Of a stretch of 50,188 nucleotides of DNA, positions 37,899 through 50,188 are shown piece by piece. Made by a program: the position numbers and the translations under genes. Every line of letters starts with the position of its first letter. The first letter of the stretch is position 1. The DNA lies in contig CABZRS010000007.1 of NCBI GenBank assembly GCA_902528135.1, positions 1 to 50,188 on the forward strand, in the 5' to 3' direction. The notes below the pieces were generated by a model, which was not told the DNA's origin, searched no databases, and worked only from the letters and a program-made list of their open reading frames with translations. The DNA is from an uncultured Pelagibacteraceae bacterium. Lineage in GTDB: Bacteria > Pseudomonadota > Alphaproteobacteria > Pelagibacterales > Pelagibacteraceae.

Positions 37899-38408
37899 AT
37901 GATGAACAAAGAACAAAAAAAACAATATATTGATAATATGTCATCTAGCTTTGATAAAATTGAGTCAGTTATTGTAACTCATTACCAAGGATTGACAGTA
38001 ACTCAACTTGATGACCTTAGAAAAAGAATGCGTGAATATGGTATTAAGTTCAAAGTTACAAATAACAGAATTACAAAGTTAGCTTTAGAAAACACAAAGT
38101 GTAAAGAATTATCAAATTTATTTACTGGACCAACTGCAGTGGCATTATCTGAAGACGCAATAACAACAGCAAAAATTTTGACAAAATTTTCAAAAGAAAA
38201 TGAAAATTTGAAAATACTGGGTGGAATCATGGGTACAGACATTTTGGATGTTGCTGGAGTAAAAAATGTTGCGACATTACCATCACTTGATGAGGCAAGA
38301 GCTAAAATAGTAGGTATTTTAAGGTCTCCAGCACAAAAAATTACAAGTATTTTACTTGAACCCGCTTCAAAAATCGCTATTTTAGCGCTCGAAAAATCAA
38401 AAAAATAA
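37899..38408 (+). CDS. rplJ: 50S ribosomal protein L10 (start at 37899 or 37902)
   Basis: [33 protein letters not shown]; between rplA and rplL. Confidence 0.97.
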   Translation: MMNKEQKKQYIDNMSSSFDKIESVIVTHYQGLTVTQLDDLRKRMREYGIKFKVTNNRITKLALENTKCKELSNLFTGPTAVALSEDAITTAKILTKFSKENENLKILGGIMGTDILDVAGVKNVATLPSLDEARAKIVGILRSPAQKITSILLEPASKIAILALEKSKK

Positions 38409-38428
38409 CTAGGGACAAATTTAACATT

Positions 38429-38800
38429 ATGGCTGACTTAAATAAAATTATAGAAGATTTATCTAGCTTAACTGTTGTAGAGGCAGCAGAGCTTTCAAAA
38501 CAATTAGAGGAAAAGTGGGGTGTAACTGCTGCAGCAGCAGTTGCTGCTCCAACCGCCACAGCTCCAGGCGAAACTGCTGCTGAAGAGAAAGATGAATTCA
38601 CAATTATGTTAACAGCAGCTGGTGATAAGAAAATAAACGTCATTAAAGAAGTAAGAGCTGTGACAGAATTAGGTTTAAAAGAGGCAAAAGATTTAGTTGA
38701 AGGTGCACCTAAAGAAGTAAAGTCAGGTGTTAATAAAAAAGAAGCAGAAGAAATAAAAGCTAAGTTAGAAGCTGCGGGCGCAACAGTAGAACTTAAGTAA
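38429..38800 (+). CDS. rplL: 50S ribosomal protein L7/L12
   Basis: Ala-rich hinge and [30 protein letters not shown]. Confidence 0.98.
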   Translation: MADLNKIIEDLSSLTVVEAAELSKQLEEKWGVTAAAAVAAPTATAPGETAAEEKDEFTIMLTAAGDKKINVIKEVRAVTELGLKEAKDLVEGAPKEVKSGVNKKEAEEIKAKLEAAGATVELK

Positions 38801-38854
38801 ATATTATTAAGAAAGAATTAGATAGCTGAATATTTTTCAGCAATCAAAACTTAT

Positions 38855-41800
38855 ATGCAATTATCTTTTACTAAAAAAAAAAATATCAGAAAAAGTTTTG
38901 GAAAACTCAAAGAAAGTTTATCAATACCAAATTTAATTGAAGTTCAAAAAAACTCATATAAAGAATTGACTGAATTTAAAGATGATGTTGAACAACATCT
39001 GGTTAAAGGTTTTCATCGTGTATTTAAAAGTATATTTCCTATTGAGGACTTAAATGATAAAGCTACTTTAGAATATGTTTCTTACAGACTAGAAAAACCA
39101 AAATTTGATGTTGATGAATGCATCACAAGAGGACTTACTTATTCTGCTGCTTTAAAATGTACACTAAGATTAGTTGTTTATGAAATAGACCAAGAAAATA
39201 ATACTAAAGATATTTTGTCTGCCAAAGAGCAAGAAGTTTATATGGGTGAAGTTCCTATGATGACTAACAGTGGTACTTTTATAACTAATGGTGTTCAAAG
39301 AGTTGTTGTAAATCAAATGCACAGAAGTCCAGGAGTATTTTTTGATCATGATAAAGGAAAGTCACATGCTAGTGGTAAACTTTTATTTAATTGTAGAGTA
39401 ATACCTAATAGAGGATCATGGTTAGACTTTGAGTTTGATGTTAAGGATTTCCTGTATTTTAGAATTGATAGGAAGAAAAAAATTTTTGTTTCAACATTTT
39501 TACAAGCCTTAGGATTCTCAAAATCAGATATTGTAAATGAATTTTATGAAAAAGAGGTGTTTAGCTATGATTCTAATCAAAAAAAATGGAAAACTAAATT
39601 TGATCCTGAGAATTATAAATCAAAAAATTTTTCAGAGGAAATTATAGACGCTAAAACAAAGAAAACGTTAATTAAAAAAGGGGAGCAAATTAACTTTTTA
39701 ATAGCAAAAAAACTTCAAAACGATGGTTTAAAAGAAATTCTTGTATCAAATGAGTCATTATATGGAAAATATTTGCATGAAGATATATCTATTGACGAAG
39801 ACTCTTTTAAAATAGGAACTGAGCTAAATGAAACTTTAATTCAAAAATTCATAGAAAATAGTTTCAATAATATAAATGTTTCAAAAACTAACTCTATATC
39901 TAAAGGTCCTTACCTTCTACAGACTATTTTAAATGATAAAAACGATAATAAAAATGATGCAATTACTGAAATTTATAAAATCTTAAGACCTGGAGAGCCT
40001 CCAACAATTGAAATAGCAACTCAAATATTTAATAATTTATTTTTTAGCTCTGATAGATACGATTTATCTGACGTTGGACGAGTAAAAATGAACTCTAGAC
40101 TTGATTTAAATTGCTCAGATAAAATTACAATCTTAAGAAATGATGACATTTTAGCAATAATTAAAAAAATGTTAGACCTTAGAGATGGAAAAGATGAAGT
40201 CGATGATATTGATCATCTAGGTAATAGACGAGTAAGGTCAGTAGGAGAACTTGTAGAGAACCAAGCGCGTATAGGTGTCTACAGAATGGAGAGAGCAATT
40301 AAAGAAAAAATGACAACTCTAGATGTAGAGTCGGCCATGCCTCAAGATTTGATAAACGCTAAACCACTAACTATCTCATTAAAAGACTTTTTTGCCACTT
40401 CTCAACTTTCACAATTTATGGATCAGACAAATCCTTTATCAGAAATAACTCATAAAAGAAGAGTATCTGCATTAGGTCCAGGTGGGCTTACAAGGGAAAG
40501 AGCAGGTTTTGAAGTAAGAGACGTTCATCCTACGCATTATGGAAGAATATGTCCGATAGAAACCCCAGAAGGCCCAAATATTGGATTAATAAATAGTCTT
40601 TCAACTTATTCTAAAATTAATAAATATGGTTTTATAGAAAGTCCTTATAAAATAGTTGAGAATGGTGTGGTTCAGGACAAAATTGAGTACCTATCAGCAA
40701 TGGAAGAAACAAAATTTACAATTGCACAAGCAAATTCTCTTCTAGATAAAAATGGAAAGTTTGTTGAAGAATTAGTTTCAAGTAGAGCAAACTTAGATTT
40801 TATTTTATCAAAACCTGAAAATATTGATTATATTGACGTCTCGCCTAAACAGCTTGTATCAGTTGCAGCTTCGTTAATACCTTTTTTGGAAAATGATGAT
40901 GCAAATAGGGCATTGATGGGATCTAATATGATGAGACAAGCAGTTCCTCTCCTTAAACCTGAAGCTCCATTAGTTGGAACAGGAATCGAAAGCGACGTAG
41001 CTCTAGACTCAGGAGTTACGATAGTTGCGAAAAGAGATGGGATTGTCGATAAAATTGATGGTAAAAGAATAGTTATTAAAGCATCAAATGAAAAAGATTA
41101 TTCACAGTCAGGTGTTGATATATATAATTTACAAAAGTTTAAAAGGTCAAATCAAAACACATGTATTAACCAAAAGCCACTTGTTAGAGTAGGAGATAAA
41201 GTTAAGTCTGGAGATATAATTGCTGATGGGCCATCAACAAAAACTGGAGAATTAGCTTTAGGCAAGAATGTCACTGTCGCATTTATGCCATGGCAGGGTT
41301 ACAATTTTGAAGACTCTATTTTGATTTCTGAAAGATGTGTAACAGACGACGTATTTACATCTATTCATATCGAAGAATACGAAGTTATGGCGAGAGACAC
41401 TAAGTTAGGTGAAGAAGATATAACAAGAGATATTCCAAACATTAATGAGGAAGCACTTAAAAATCTTGATGAGTCAGGTGTAGTTTATATAGGAGCTGAA
41501 GTAAAACCAGGAGATATACTTGTTGGGAAAGTAACTCCTAAAGGAGATTCAGCATCTGGTCCTGAAGAAAAACTTCTAAGATCAATATTTGGTGAAAAAG
41601 CAATTGATGTAACAGATACATCTCTTAAGATGCCAAGTGGAAGTGGAGGAATTGTCGTTGACGTTAGAGTATTTAATAGACATGGAATAGAAAAAGATGA
41701 GAGATCAATAACAATTGAAAGAGCTGAAATTGAAAGTGTACAACAAGATAAGAATGTAGAAGAAGAAATTTTAGAGAGAAGTATAAAACAAAGAGCATCC

Positions 41801-42937
41801 TCTATATTAATAAACACTAAATTATCTAAAAAGATCAAAAATTATGATTTAGGCTTAAACTTAAATGAACAAATTATTTTTGATCTTTCTGTATCAGATT
41901 TATTTAAAATAACAGTCGATGATATAAAGAAAACTGAGGCTTTATATCAACTAAGATCACAGTATGAGAATGCAAAAAAGGATATTCAAGATCGATTTGA
42001 AGATAAAGTTCTTAAAATAAGACAGGGAGACGACCTTCTACCGAGTGTTATGAAAATGGTAAAAGTCTTTGTGGCCATAAAAAGAAGGTTAAGACCTGGT
42101 GATAAAATGTCAGGTAGGCATGGAAACAAAGGTGTCGTCAGTAAAATAGTACCTGTGGAAGATATGCCTTACAGAGAGAATGGTAAACCAGTTGATATTG
42201 TTTTAAACCCACTTGGTGTACCTAGTAGGATGAATGTAGGTCAAATATTAGAAACACATTTAGGATGGTCATGTAAAGAACTGGGAGAGCAATTAACAGA
42301 ATTAATAAACCAAAATCAAAAGAAAATTGAAAAAGAAGAAAAAATATCAAAATTCTTAAAATCAGTTTATGGTGATGAAGTATATTCTGAGAACATCGAC
42401 ACATTGACAACAACCGAGTTTAAAGATTTGTGTCAAAATATTCAAAATGGGGTTCCAATTTCAACACCAGTTTTCGATGGAGCTAAGGAAAAAGATGTAA
42501 CTAATATGTTAGATTTAGCAAAATTACCTAACTCAGGTCAAACTACACTTTGGGATGGGAGAACAGGAGAGAAATTCGATAGACCTGTTACAGTTGGAAT
42601 AATTTACATGCTAAAACTTCATCATTTAGTGGAAGATAAAATACACGCAAGATCAACTGGTCCTTACAGCCTTGTTACTCAGCAACCGCTTGGTGGAAAA
42701 GCACAATTAGGAGGACAAAGATTTGGAGAAATGGAGGTATGGGCTTTAGAGGCATATGGTGCATCATATACATTACAAGAAATACTAACTGTTAAATCAG
42801 ATGATGTTGCAGGGAGAGTAAAAGTTTACGAAACAATTGTTAAAGGTGAAGAAAATTTTGAGTCTGGAATACCTGAATCATTCAATGTGTTAGTAAAAGA
42901 AATAAAATCGTTAGCACTAAATGTGGAGTTAAATTAA
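38855..42937 (+). CDS. rpoB: RNA polymerase beta subunit
   Basis: [52 protein letters not shown]. Confidence 0.99.
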   Translation: MQLSFTKKKNIRKSFGKLKESLSIPNLIEVQKNSYKELTEFKDDVEQHLVKGFHRVFKSIFPIEDLNDKATLEYVSYRLEKPKFDVDECITRGLTYSAALKCTLRLVVYEIDQENNTKDILSAKEQEVYMGEVPMMTNSGTFITNGVQRVVVNQMHRSPGVFFDHDKGKSHASGKLLFNCRVIPNRGSWLDFEFDVKDFLYFRIDRKKKIFVSTFLQALGFSKSDIVNEFYEKEVFSYDSNQKKWKTKFDPENYKSKNFSEEIIDAKTKKTLIKKGEQINFLIAKKLQNDGLKEILVSNESLYGKYLHEDISIDEDSFKIGTELNETLIQKFIENSFNNINVSKTNSISKGPYLLQTILNDKNDNKNDAITEIYKILRPGEPPTIEIATQIFNNLFFSSDRYDLSDVGRVKMNSRLDLNCSDKITILRNDDILAIIKKMLDLRDGKDEVDDIDHLGNRRVRSVGELVENQARIGVYRMERAIKEKMTTLDVESAMPQDLINAKPLTISLKDFFATSQLSQFMDQTNPLSEITHKRRVSALGPGGLTRERAGFEVRDVHPTHYGRICPIETPEGPNIGLINSLSTYSKINKYGFIESPYKIVENGVVQDKIEYLSAMEETKFTIAQANSLLDKNGKFVEELVSSRANLDFILSKPENIDYIDVSPKQLVSVAASLIPFLENDDANRALMGSNMMRQAVPLLKPEAPLVGTGIESDVALDSGVTIVAKRDGIVDKIDGKRIVIKASNEKDYSQSGVDIYNLQKFKRSNQNTCINQKPLVRVGDKVKSGDIIADGPSTKTGELALGKNVTVAFMPWQGYNFEDSILISERCVTDDVFTSIHIEEYEVMARDTKLGEEDITRDIPNINEEALKNLDESGVVYIGAEVKPGDILVGKVTPKGDSASGPEEKLLRSIFGEKAIDVTDTSLKMPSGSGGIVVDVRVFNRHGIEKDERSITIERAEIESVQQDKNVEEEILERSIKQRASSILINTKLSKKIKNYDLGLNLNEQIIFDLSVSDLFKITVDDIKKTEALYQLRSQYENAKKDIQDRFEDKVLKIRQGDDLLPSVMKMVKVFVAIKRRLRPGDKMSGRHGNKGVVSKIVPVEDMPYRENGKPVDIVLNPLGVPSRMNVGQILETHLGWSCKELGEQLTELINQNQKKIEKEEKISKFLKSVYGDEVYSENIDTLTTTEFKDLCQNIQNGVPISTPVFDGAKEKDVTNMLDLAKLPNSGQTTLWDGRTGEKFDRPVTVGIIYMLKLHHLVEDKIHARSTGPYSLVTQQPLGGKAQLGGQRFGEMEVWALEAYGASYTLQEILTVKSDDVAGRVKVYETIVKGEENFESGIPESFNVLVKEIKSLALNVELN

Positions 42938-42941
42938 AAAT

Positions 42942-45900
42942 ATGAGCAAAGAGTTATCAGATTTATTCAAATCTTCAGAAATATCCGAAGCGCAAAACTT
43001 TAATAGTATTAAAATTACTTTGGCCAGTCCTGAAAAAATAAAATCATGGACATTTGGTGAAATCAAGAAGCCTGAGACAATTAACTATAGAACTTTCAGA
43101 CCAGAAAAAGATGGTCTTTTCTGCGCAAGAATATTTGGACCGATTAAAGATTATGAGTGTTTGTGTGGTAAATATAAAAGAATGAAATTTAGAGGAATTA
43201 TTTGTGAAAAATGTGGAGTAGAGGTTACAAAATCAAATGTTAGAAGAGAAAGAATGGGTCATATTAATCTAGCAACACCAGTCGCACATATATGGTTCTT
43301 AAAGTCATTGCCAAGTAGAATTTCGTTAGTTGTTGATATGAAATTAAAAGAAGTAGAAAGAGTTTTGTATTTTGAGAATTTTATTGTTATTGAACCAGGA
43401 TTAACTGGGCTCAAGAAAAATCAGCTACTTGGAGAAGAAGAGCTAATAAAATACCAAGATGATTATGGTGAGGAAGCATTCACAGCAGGAATTGGAGCAG
43501 AAGCGATTTTAGAAATTTTAAAATCGATAAATTTAGAGGAGGAAAGAGATCTATTAATTAAAAATATTAAAGAAACAAAATCAAAAGTTAATGAAGAAAG
43601 ATCAATAAAACGACTAAAATTAATTGAATCATTTATTGAAACAGGAAATAAACCGGAATGGATGATATTAACTACAGTTCCGGTAATACCGCCTGAGTTA
43701 AGACCTCTTGTACCATTGGATGGTGGTAGGTTTGCTACTTCAGATTTAAATGATTTATACAGAAGGGTAATTAATAGAAATAATAGATTAAAAAGACTAA
43801 TTGATTTAAAAGCTCCAGATATAATTGTTAGAAATGAAAAGAGAATGCTACAGGAGTCTGTAGATGCCCTTTTTGACAATGGAAGAAGAGGAAGAGTTAT
43901 AACTGGGACAGGAAAAAGACCTCTTAAATCTTTAGCAGAGATGTTGAAAGGAAAACAAGGGAGATTTAGACAAAATCTGTTAGGAAAAAGAGTTGATTAT
44001 TCTGGAAGATCAGTAATTGTTGTTGGCCCAGATCTTAAATTACATGAGTGTGGATTACCGAAAAAAATGGCTTTGGAGTTATTTAAACCATTCTTGTATG
44101 CTAGATTAAATAAATTAGGCTTAGCATCTACTATAAAGCAAGCAAAAAAGTTAGTTGAAAAAGAAAGAACTGAAGTTTGGGATGCACTAGAATTAATAGT
44201 AAGAGAACATCCAGTAATATTGAATAGAGCTCCAACATTACATAGATTAGGTGTTCAAGCTTTCGAACCAAAACTAATCGAAGGTAATGCTATAGAACTT
44301 CATCCATTAACTTGTGCTGCATTTAACGCAGATTTTGACGGTGATCAGATGGCTGTACACGTGCCATTAAGTCTAGAGGCACAATTGGAAGCTAGAGTTT
44401 TAATGATGTCTACAAACAATATTTTAAGTCCATCAAATGGTAAACCCATAATAGTACCAAGTCAGGATATGATCCTTGGTATTTATTATTTATCACAACC
44501 GCCAGTTCAAGAAGAAAAAGTTGAGGGATATTTTGTAAATACTTCTGAAATAGAACATGCATTAGAAACAGGTCAAATTAAGGTGCATTCAAGAATAGTT
44601 TCAAGATTTGAAACTGTTGATGAGAAAGGAAATACAAAATTTGAAAAACATATAAGTACAGCTGGAAGATTTTTATTATCAAATATTATTCCTAAAAATG
44701 AAAATAATAAATTTTCATTGATAGATAGATTGCTACCAAAAAAAATTGTTTCCGAAGTAATTGATCATGTATTTAGATTTTCAGGGCAAAAAAGTACTGT
44801 AATATTTTGTGATAAATTAAAAGATATAGGGTTTAAACATGCATTCAAAGCTGGAATTTCATTTGGAAAAGATGATCTATTAATACCAAATAATAAAGAA
44901 CAATTAATTGATGAAACTAAAAAACTTATTGCTGACTATGAGGGGCAATACGCTGAAGGTCTTATAACAAGAGGTGAAAAGTATAATAAAGTTATTGATG
45001 CCTGGTCAAAATGTACAGATAGGGTTGCATCAGAAATGATGAAAAGAATTTCAGCTACAGAGGTCACTGATGAAGGATTAAAGATAAATTCTGTATTTAT
45101 GATGGCGGATAGTGGTGCGAGAGGTTCAGCAGCACAAATGAAACAATTGGCTGGAATGAGAGGTTTGATTGCTAAACCGTCAGGTGAAATTATTGAAACT
45201 CCAATTACATCAAATTTTAAAGAAGGTTTAACTGCATTAGAATATTTTAATTCAACTCATGGTGCTAGAAAGGGTTTAGCTGATACAGCTCTTAAAACAG
45301 CTAGCTCAGGATATTTGACAAGAAGACTATGTGATGTTGCTCAGGATTTAACAGTAACAAAAGTAAAATGTGATAATCCTGGATCTATAGAACTTTCAGA
45401 AGTTCTAGAAGGTGGAAACATTATGGTAAGTCTATCAGAGCGAGCCCTTGGAAGAGTTACTGCGCAAGATGTTAAAAATCCTTTAACAGGTAATGTAATA
45501 ATCAAAAAAGAGGAAATGATAGATGAAGCTGCATGCGAGAAGATAGATGCTGCTGGTGTCAAATTATTGAAAGTATACTCTGTAATGACATGTAGCTCGA
45601 GAGAAGGAGTATGTGCAACTTGTTATGGTAGGGACTTATCAAGAGGGAAAATGGTTCATGTAGGTGAAGCTATTGGTATGATATCAGCTCAATCAATTGG
45701 AGAACCAGGAACCCAGCTAACTATGAGAACTTTCCACGTTGGTGGAACTGCTTCTGTAAAACAAGATTCTCAAATCGTGTCAAATTCAGAGGGAAAACTT
45801 AAAATTGTAAATACAAACCTAATAAAAGACTCAAAAAACAATCAAATTGTTATGGGAAGAAATACTGAGATTTCAATTGAGGATGATAATGGATTGCAAG

Positions 45901-47105
45901 TTGCATCTTACAAAGTCCCTTATGGTTCTAAACTGTTTTTTGAAAACGACCAAAAAATAAAAAAAGGTGCAAAAATTTGTGAATGGGATCCATACACAAC
46001 ACCTGTAATTGCTGAAAAAGATGGTATAGTAAATTACGTCGATTTAATTGATGGTGTTTCAATTGCTGAAACAGTTGACGATGCGACAGGTATTTCTACA
46101 AAAGCAGTTGTTGATTGGAAAACTCAATCAAAAAATACAGACTTAAAACCTAGAATAACTTTAAGAGACTCAAAAGGAAACGTAATTAAAAAAGCAGATG
46201 ACAATGAAGCAAGATATTATTTAGTTCCAGATTCAATTTTATCAGTTAAAGATGGAGCAAAAATTTCAGCCGGTGATGTAATTGCTAGATTGCCTAAGGA
46301 AACAACGAAAACAAAAGATATTACCGGAGGATTACCCAGAGTAGCAGAATTATTTGAAGCGAGAAAAGCTAAAGATAGTGCAATAATTGCTGAAAATGAT
46401 GGTAGCGTAATTTTTGGTAAAGAAGTTAGAGGTAAACAAAGAGTAACCATAGAGGCGGAAAATGGAGATACATCAAGTTACTTAATCCCAAAAGGTAAAC
46501 ACATTAATTTTAATCAAGGTGAAAAAATTAAAAAGGGAGAATATCTTCTAGATGGACAACCTTTACCTCACGACATTTTAAGAATATTGGGAATAGAGGA
46601 ATTAACTGAGTATTTTGTTAACCAAGTTCAAGATGTTTATAGACTACAAGGAGTAATTATTAATGATAAACATATTGAAACAATATTAAGACAAATGCTG
46701 AAAAAAATAGAAGTGAAAGAAACTGGTGATAGTAAATTATTACCTGGAGAGATCATCGATAGAATAAAATTTGAGACAATGAATGAAGAATTAATTGCTA
46801 AGGGCAAAAAGCCAGCTGTAGGTGAACGAGTACTAATGGGAATAACCAAAGCATCATTACAAACCGAGTCATTTATATCTGCTGCTTCATTTCAAGAAAC
46901 AACAAGGGTATTAACTGATGCTGCAATTAAAGGAAAAGTAGATAAGCTAACAGGCTTAAAAGAAAATGTTATAGTAGGAAGATTGGTTCCTGCTGGCACT
47001 GGTTCGATTAAAAATTCTTGGAATAAAAAAGCCATTAATGACGATCAAAAATTCTTGTCTGAACAAGAGAGTCGAGAGCCAACAGAGGCACAAATAAACC
47101 AATAA
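42942..47105 (+). CDS. rpoC: RNA polymerase beta' subunit
   Basis: [47 protein letters not shown]. Confidence 0.99.
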   Translation: MSKELSDLFKSSEISEAQNFNSIKITLASPEKIKSWTFGEIKKPETINYRTFRPEKDGLFCARIFGPIKDYECLCGKYKRMKFRGIICEKCGVEVTKSNVRRERMGHINLATPVAHIWFLKSLPSRISLVVDMKLKEVERVLYFENFIVIEPGLTGLKKNQLLGEEELIKYQDDYGEEAFTAGIGAEAILEILKSINLEEERDLLIKNIKETKSKVNEERSIKRLKLIESFIETGNKPEWMILTTVPVIPPELRPLVPLDGGRFATSDLNDLYRRVINRNNRLKRLIDLKAPDIIVRNEKRMLQESVDALFDNGRRGRVITGTGKRPLKSLAEMLKGKQGRFRQNLLGKRVDYSGRSVIVVGPDLKLHECGLPKKMALELFKPFLYARLNKLGLASTIKQAKKLVEKERTEVWDALELIVREHPVILNRAPTLHRLGVQAFEPKLIEGNAIELHPLTCAAFNADFDGDQMAVHVPLSLEAQLEARVLMMSTNNILSPSNGKPIIVPSQDMILGIYYLSQPPVQEEKVEGYFVNTSEIEHALETGQIKVHSRIVSRFETVDEKGNTKFEKHISTAGRFLLSNIIPKNENNKFSLIDRLLPKKIVSEVIDHVFRFSGQKSTVIFCDKLKDIGFKHAFKAGISFGKDDLLIPNNKEQLIDETKKLIADYEGQYAEGLITRGEKYNKVIDAWSKCTDRVASEMMKRISATEVTDEGLKINSVFMMADSGARGSAAQMKQLAGMRGLIAKPSGEIIETPITSNFKEGLTALEYFNSTHGARKGLADTALKTASSGYLTRRLCDVAQDLTVTKVKCDNPGSIELSEVLEGGNIMVSLSERALGRVTAQDVKNPLTGNVIIKKEEMIDEAACEKIDAAGVKLLKVYSVMTCSSREGVCATCYGRDLSRGKMVHVGEAIGMISAQSIGEPGTQLTMRTFHVGGTASVKQDSQIVSNSEGKLKIVNTNLIKDSKNNQIVMGRNTEISIEDDNGLQVASYKVPYGSKLFFENDQKIKKGAKICEWDPYTTPVIAEKDGIVNYVDLIDGVSIAETVDDATGISTKAVVDWKTQSKNTDLKPRITLRDSKGNVIKKADDNEARYYLVPDSILSVKDGAKISAGDVIARLPKETTKTKDITGGLPRVAELFEARKAKDSAIIAENDGSVIFGKEVRGKQRVTIEAENGDTSSYLIPKGKHINFNQGEKIKKGEYLLDGQPLPHDILRILGIEELTEYFVNQVQDVYRLQGVIINDKHIETILRQMLKKIEVKETGDSKLLPGEIIDRIKFETMNEELIAKGKKPAVGERVLMGITKASLQTESFISAASFQETTRVLTDAAIKGKVDKLTGLKENVIVGRLVPAGTGSIKNSWNKKAINDDQKFLSEQESREPTEAQINQ

Positions 47106-47133
47106 AATAGATACTTTTAAGTTTTTATTTAGT

Positions 47134-47161
47134 TTGACAAATAGATTTTCTAATGTATTTT
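47134..47161 (+). promoter_or_regulatory. Probable promoter of the rpsL-rpsG-fusA operon (TTGACA - 16 nt - TATTTT)
   Basis: TTGACA 47134-47139, TATTTT 47156-47161 in the rpoC-rpsL intergenic gap. Confidence 0.55.
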
Positions 47162-47266
47162 GGCCATGTTTTTGGTTGGAATGTAGTGATTAGTTCACTA
47201 AACGCTGCCACAAATAACACGTCAGTTATTCTCATCAAAAATATAAATATTTAATTAAAATTGATT

Positions 47267-47638
47267 ATGCCAACTATAAACCAATTAGTAAGAAAAAGCA
47301 GAGATAAGCAGATTACAAGAAATAAAGTGCCAGCATTACAAAAGCAACCTTTAAAAAGAGGTGTATGCGTAAAGGTTTATACAACAACCCCAAAAAAACC
47401 AAATTCAGCATTAAGAAAAGTTGCACGTGTGAGATTATCTAATGGTTTTGAAGTCACCGCTTATATACCTGGAGAAGGTCATAACTTACAAGAGCACTCA
47501 GTTGTATTAATTAGAGGTGGAAGAGTTAAAGATTTACCAGGTGTTAGGTATCATATCTTAAGAGGAAATTTAGATACTCAAGGTGTAGCAAACAGAAAAC
47601 AAAGACGTTCTTTATATGGAACGAAAAAAGGTAAATAA
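47267..47638 (+). CDS. rpsL: 30S ribosomal protein S12 (ATG 47267; the track's TTG 47261 start is two codons longer)
   Basis: [69 protein letters not shown]. Confidence 0.98.
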   Translation: MPTINQLVRKSRDKQITRNKVPALQKQPLKRGVCVKVYTTTPKKPNSALRKVARVRLSNGFEVTAYIPGEGHNLQEHSVVLIRGGRVKDLPGVRYHILRGNLDTQGVANRKQRRSLYGTKKGK

Positions 47639-47640
47639 AA

Positions 47641-48111
47641 ATGTCTAGAAAAAGAAAAGCGCCAAAAAAAATACCTTTAATAGATCCAAAATTTAAATCG
47701 ACAATTATACCAAAATTAATTAATTCAATTATGTATGATGGTAAGAAAACGATAGCCGAAAAAATAATTTATGATGCAATTGAAAAAATTAAAAGTAAAA
47801 CAAAGGACGAACCATTAAATGTATTTAATGACGCAATTAATAATATTAAGCCAACTGTTGAAGTGAGATCTAGAAGAGTGGGTGGTGCAACTTATCAAGT
47901 ACCTGTGGAAGTAAAATCGAAAAGATCACAAGCTTTAGCATTGAGATGGTTGGTTGATGCCTCTAGAAAACGTAAAGACAAAAAAATGTCTGATAAAATT
48001 TTTAATGAGATATATGATGCTTATCAAAATAGAGGTTCAGCTATAAAAAAAAAGGAAGACACACATAAAATGGCAGAGTCAAATAAAGCTTTCGCTCATT
48101 TTAGATGGTAA
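47641..48111 (+). CDS. rpsG: 30S ribosomal protein S7
   Basis: MSRKRKAPKK, PTVEVRSRRVGGATYQVPVEV, ALRWLVDASRKR. Confidence 0.98.
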   Translation: MSRKRKAPKKIPLIDPKFKSTIIPKLINSIMYDGKKTIAEKIIYDAIEKIKSKTKDEPLNVFNDAINNIKPTVEVRSRRVGGATYQVPVEVKSKRSQALALRWLVDASRKRKDKKMSDKIFNEIYDAYQNRGSAIKKKEDTHKMAESNKAFAHFRW

Positions 48112-48117
48112 GAATAT

Positions 48118-50188
48118 ATGTCAAGAACACATAATTTAGATAAATACAGAAATATTGGCATCATGGCACATATTGATGCTGGCAAAACTACAACTACTGA
48201 AAGGATTCTCTATTACACAGGTAAGAGCCATAAAATAGGAGAAGTACATGATGGTGCCGCTACTATGGACTGGATGGAACAAGAGCAAGAAAGAGGTATA
48301 ACTATTACATCTGCTGCAACTACTTGTTTTTGGAATGATCATAGAATTAATATTATCGATACACCTGGGCACGTAGATTTTACTATTGAAGTCGAGAGAT
48401 CTTTAAAGGTTTTAGATGGAGCTGTTGCTGTATTTGATGGTGTAGCTGGAGTAGAACCTCAATCAGAAACCGTTTGGAGACAAGCAGATAAATATAAGGT
48501 ACCGAGAATCTGCTTCGTTAATAAATTAGATAGAACTGGGGCAGATTTTTTCAGATGTGTAAGTATGATAAAAGACCGACTTGGAGCTAAACCCCTAATA
48601 ATGCAAGTTCCAATTGGTATCGAAGCTTCTTTGAAAGGCGTTGTTGATCTAGTTAAAATGAAAGCTGTAGTATGGAAAAATGAGGATCTTGGTGCCGCAT
48701 GGGAACTGACAGAAATACCAGATGATTTAAAAGAAATTTCTTCAAAGTTCAGACAAGAGCTTGTTGAAACAGCTGTTGAGCAAGATGAGAAACTTATGGA
48801 AGATTACCTTGCAGGAAATGATATATCAGAAGATGATTTAATTAAATGTATTAGAAAAGGTTGTCTGGGATTTGACTTTGTACCCGTGCTTACCGGTTCA
48901 GCGTTTAAAAATAAGGGCGTTCAACCACTTTTGGATGCGGTAGTAAACTATCTACCTAGTCCAGAGGATATAGGCTCTATAACAGGAACTAAACCTGGCT
49001 CAGAGGATGAAATTCAAATGAAGTTTGAGGACAATGCACCTTTTTCAGCACTTGCATTTAAAGTTGCTAACGATCCGTTCGTTGGAAGTTTAACGTTCAT
49101 TAGAATTTATTCAGGAACTGTTAAATCAGGTACTGGAATTTATAATACTTCAAAAGATAAAGAAGAAAGAGTTGGTAGAATGCTTCTTATGCACGCTAAT
49201 TCAAGAGAAGATATTAAAGAAGCAAATGCTGGTGATATAGTGGCATTAGCTGGACTTAAAAATACAATAACAGGACATACACTTGCTAATAAAGAGACAC
49301 CAGTTCTACTTGAACCAATGGAATTTCCTGATCCAGTTATAGAAATTGCAGTTGAACCTAAAACAAAAGCTGATCAAGAAAAAATGGGAGAAGCCTTAGG
49401 AAGATTAGCTAAGGAAGATCCATCATTTAGAGTAACTTCTGACGAAGAGTCAGGTCAAACTATTATTAAAGGAATGGGTGAATTGCACTTAGATATAATT
49501 GTGGATAGAATGAAACGGGAATTTAATGTTGAGGCAAATGTTGGAGCACCTCAAGTTGCATATAGAGAAACAATTCTATCACCAGCAGAAAATGATTATA
49601 CACATAAAAAACAAAGCGGTGGTGCTGGACAATTTGCAAGAGTTAAATTAACTGTTGAACCTCTTGAACCAGGAAAAGGAAGAGAAATTGAAAGCAAAAT
49701 AAAGGGTGGAGCAATACCTAAAGAATTTATTCCAGGTGTAGAAAAAGGAGTTGAAACTGTGGCTGATGGTGGGATTTTAGCTGGGTTTCCGCTTATAGAT
49801 TATAAAGTAACAATTGTTGATGGATTGCACCATGATGTAGACTCTAGTGTTTTAGCCTTTGAACTAGCTTCTAGACAATGTTTCAAAGAAGCATGTACTA
49901 AAGCAACATTAAAACTTTTAGAACCAATTATGAGAGTCGAAGTCGTAACTCCCGAGGATTACATGGGCGATGTAATTGGTGATTTAAATAGCAGACGAGG
50001 TCAAATAAGTACTCAAGAACAGAGAGGAAATGCAACAGTGATAACAGCTATGGTGCCTTTAGCAAATATGTTTGGTTACATTAACAATTTAAGATCAATG
50101 TCCCAAGGAAGAGCACAATATTCAATGTTCTTTGATCATTACGACAAGGTACCGCAAAACGTACAAGACGAAGTAACAAAAAAAACAG
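48118..50188 (+). CDS. fusA: Elongation factor G, 3' end outside window
   Basis: [78 protein letters not shown]; not in the track since no stop is reached. Confidence 0.98.
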   Translation, partial: MSRTHNLDKYRNIGIMAHIDAGKTTTTERILYYTGKSHKIGEVHDGAATMDWMEQEQERGITITSAATTCFWNDHRINIIDTPGHVDFTIEVERSLKVLDGAVAVFDGVAGVEPQSETVWRQADKYKVPRICFVNKLDRTGADFFRCVSMIKDRLGAKPLIMQVPIGIEASLKGVVDLVKMKAVVWKNEDLGAAWELTEIPDDLKEISSKFRQELVETAVEQDEKLMEDYLAGNDISEDDLIKCIRKGCLGFDFVPVLTGSAFKNKGVQPLLDAVVNYLPSPEDIGSITGTKPGSEDEIQMKFEDNAPFSALAFKVANDPFVGSLTFIRIYSGTVKSGTGIYNTSKDKEERVGRMLLMHANSREDIKEANAGDIVALAGLKNTITGHTLANKETPVLLEPMEFPDPVIEIAVEPKTKADQEKMGEALGRLAKEDPSFRVTSDEESGQTIIKGMGELHLDIIVDRMKREFNVEANVGAPQVAYRETILSPAENDYTHKKQSGGAGQFARVKLTVEPLEPGKGREIESKIKGGAIPKEFIPGVEKGVETVADGGILAGFPLIDYKVTIVDGLHHDVDSSVLAFELASRQCFKEACTKATLKLLEPIMRVEVVTPEDYMGDVIGDLNSRRGQISTQEQRGNATVITAMVPLANMFGYINNLRSMSQGRAQYSMFFDHYDKVPQNVQDEVTKKT

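Noticed and set aside
38520-38580. gctgcagcagcagttgctgct repeat
   Set aside because: Ala-rich hinge of L7/L12, expected.
37254-46849. Minus-strand ORFs in rplA, rplJ, rplL, rpoB and rpoC
   Set aside because: Shadow ORFs opposite strongly supported coding genes, Ser/Ile-rich composition typical of antisense frames.
48136-48372. 78-aa minus-strand ORF
   Set aside because: Antisense to fusA.

Overview
AT-rich, very gene-dense window that looks like a streamlined alphaproteobacterial chromosome of the SAR11/Pelagibacterales type (inferred from composition, 0-5 nt gene junctions and gene content; not tested by search). Left part: citramalate synthase split by a T6 frameshift, a TrmH-family methyltransferase, rpsD, a methyltransferase absent from the ORF track because it has no ATG/GTG/TTG start, then a nine-gene minus-strand block sfsA-map-purB-purC-purS-purQ-purL-bolA-grxD. 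Middle (about 10.6-33.5 kb): accessory/metabolic genes including a CinA-like domain protein, AzlCD, L-fuconate dehydratase, a PhyH dioxygenase, several uncharacterised exported proteins, a phosphatidylcholine synthase-like enzyme, a MORN protein, a tripartite tricarboxylate transporter (TctC plus fused TctA-TctB) flanked by two divergent ComA/phosphosulfolactate-synthase-like TIM barrels, an 826-aa exported protein with a tandem domain duplication, tRNA-Leu, NAD kinase and a DmdA/GcvT-like protein. Right part: tRNA-Thr(-), rlmB, tRNA-Tyr, tRNA-Gly, tuf, tRNA-Trp, secE, nusG, rplKAJL, rpoBC, rpsL, rpsG and fusA (truncated by the window end). Best leads: (1) the TctC/TctAB locus bracketed by two ComA-like paralogues; (2) a 41-bp imperfect direct repeat bracketing the 9.1-kb block that contains that locus, one copy lying in the presumed promoter of tRNA-Leu; (3) a strong intrinsic terminator ending exactly at the tctAB start codon; (4) overlapping micro-ORFs at 17.44-17.56 kb; (5) a U-UUU-UUG frameshift site in cimA. 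No CRISPR array, transposase, integrase or rRNA was recognised.
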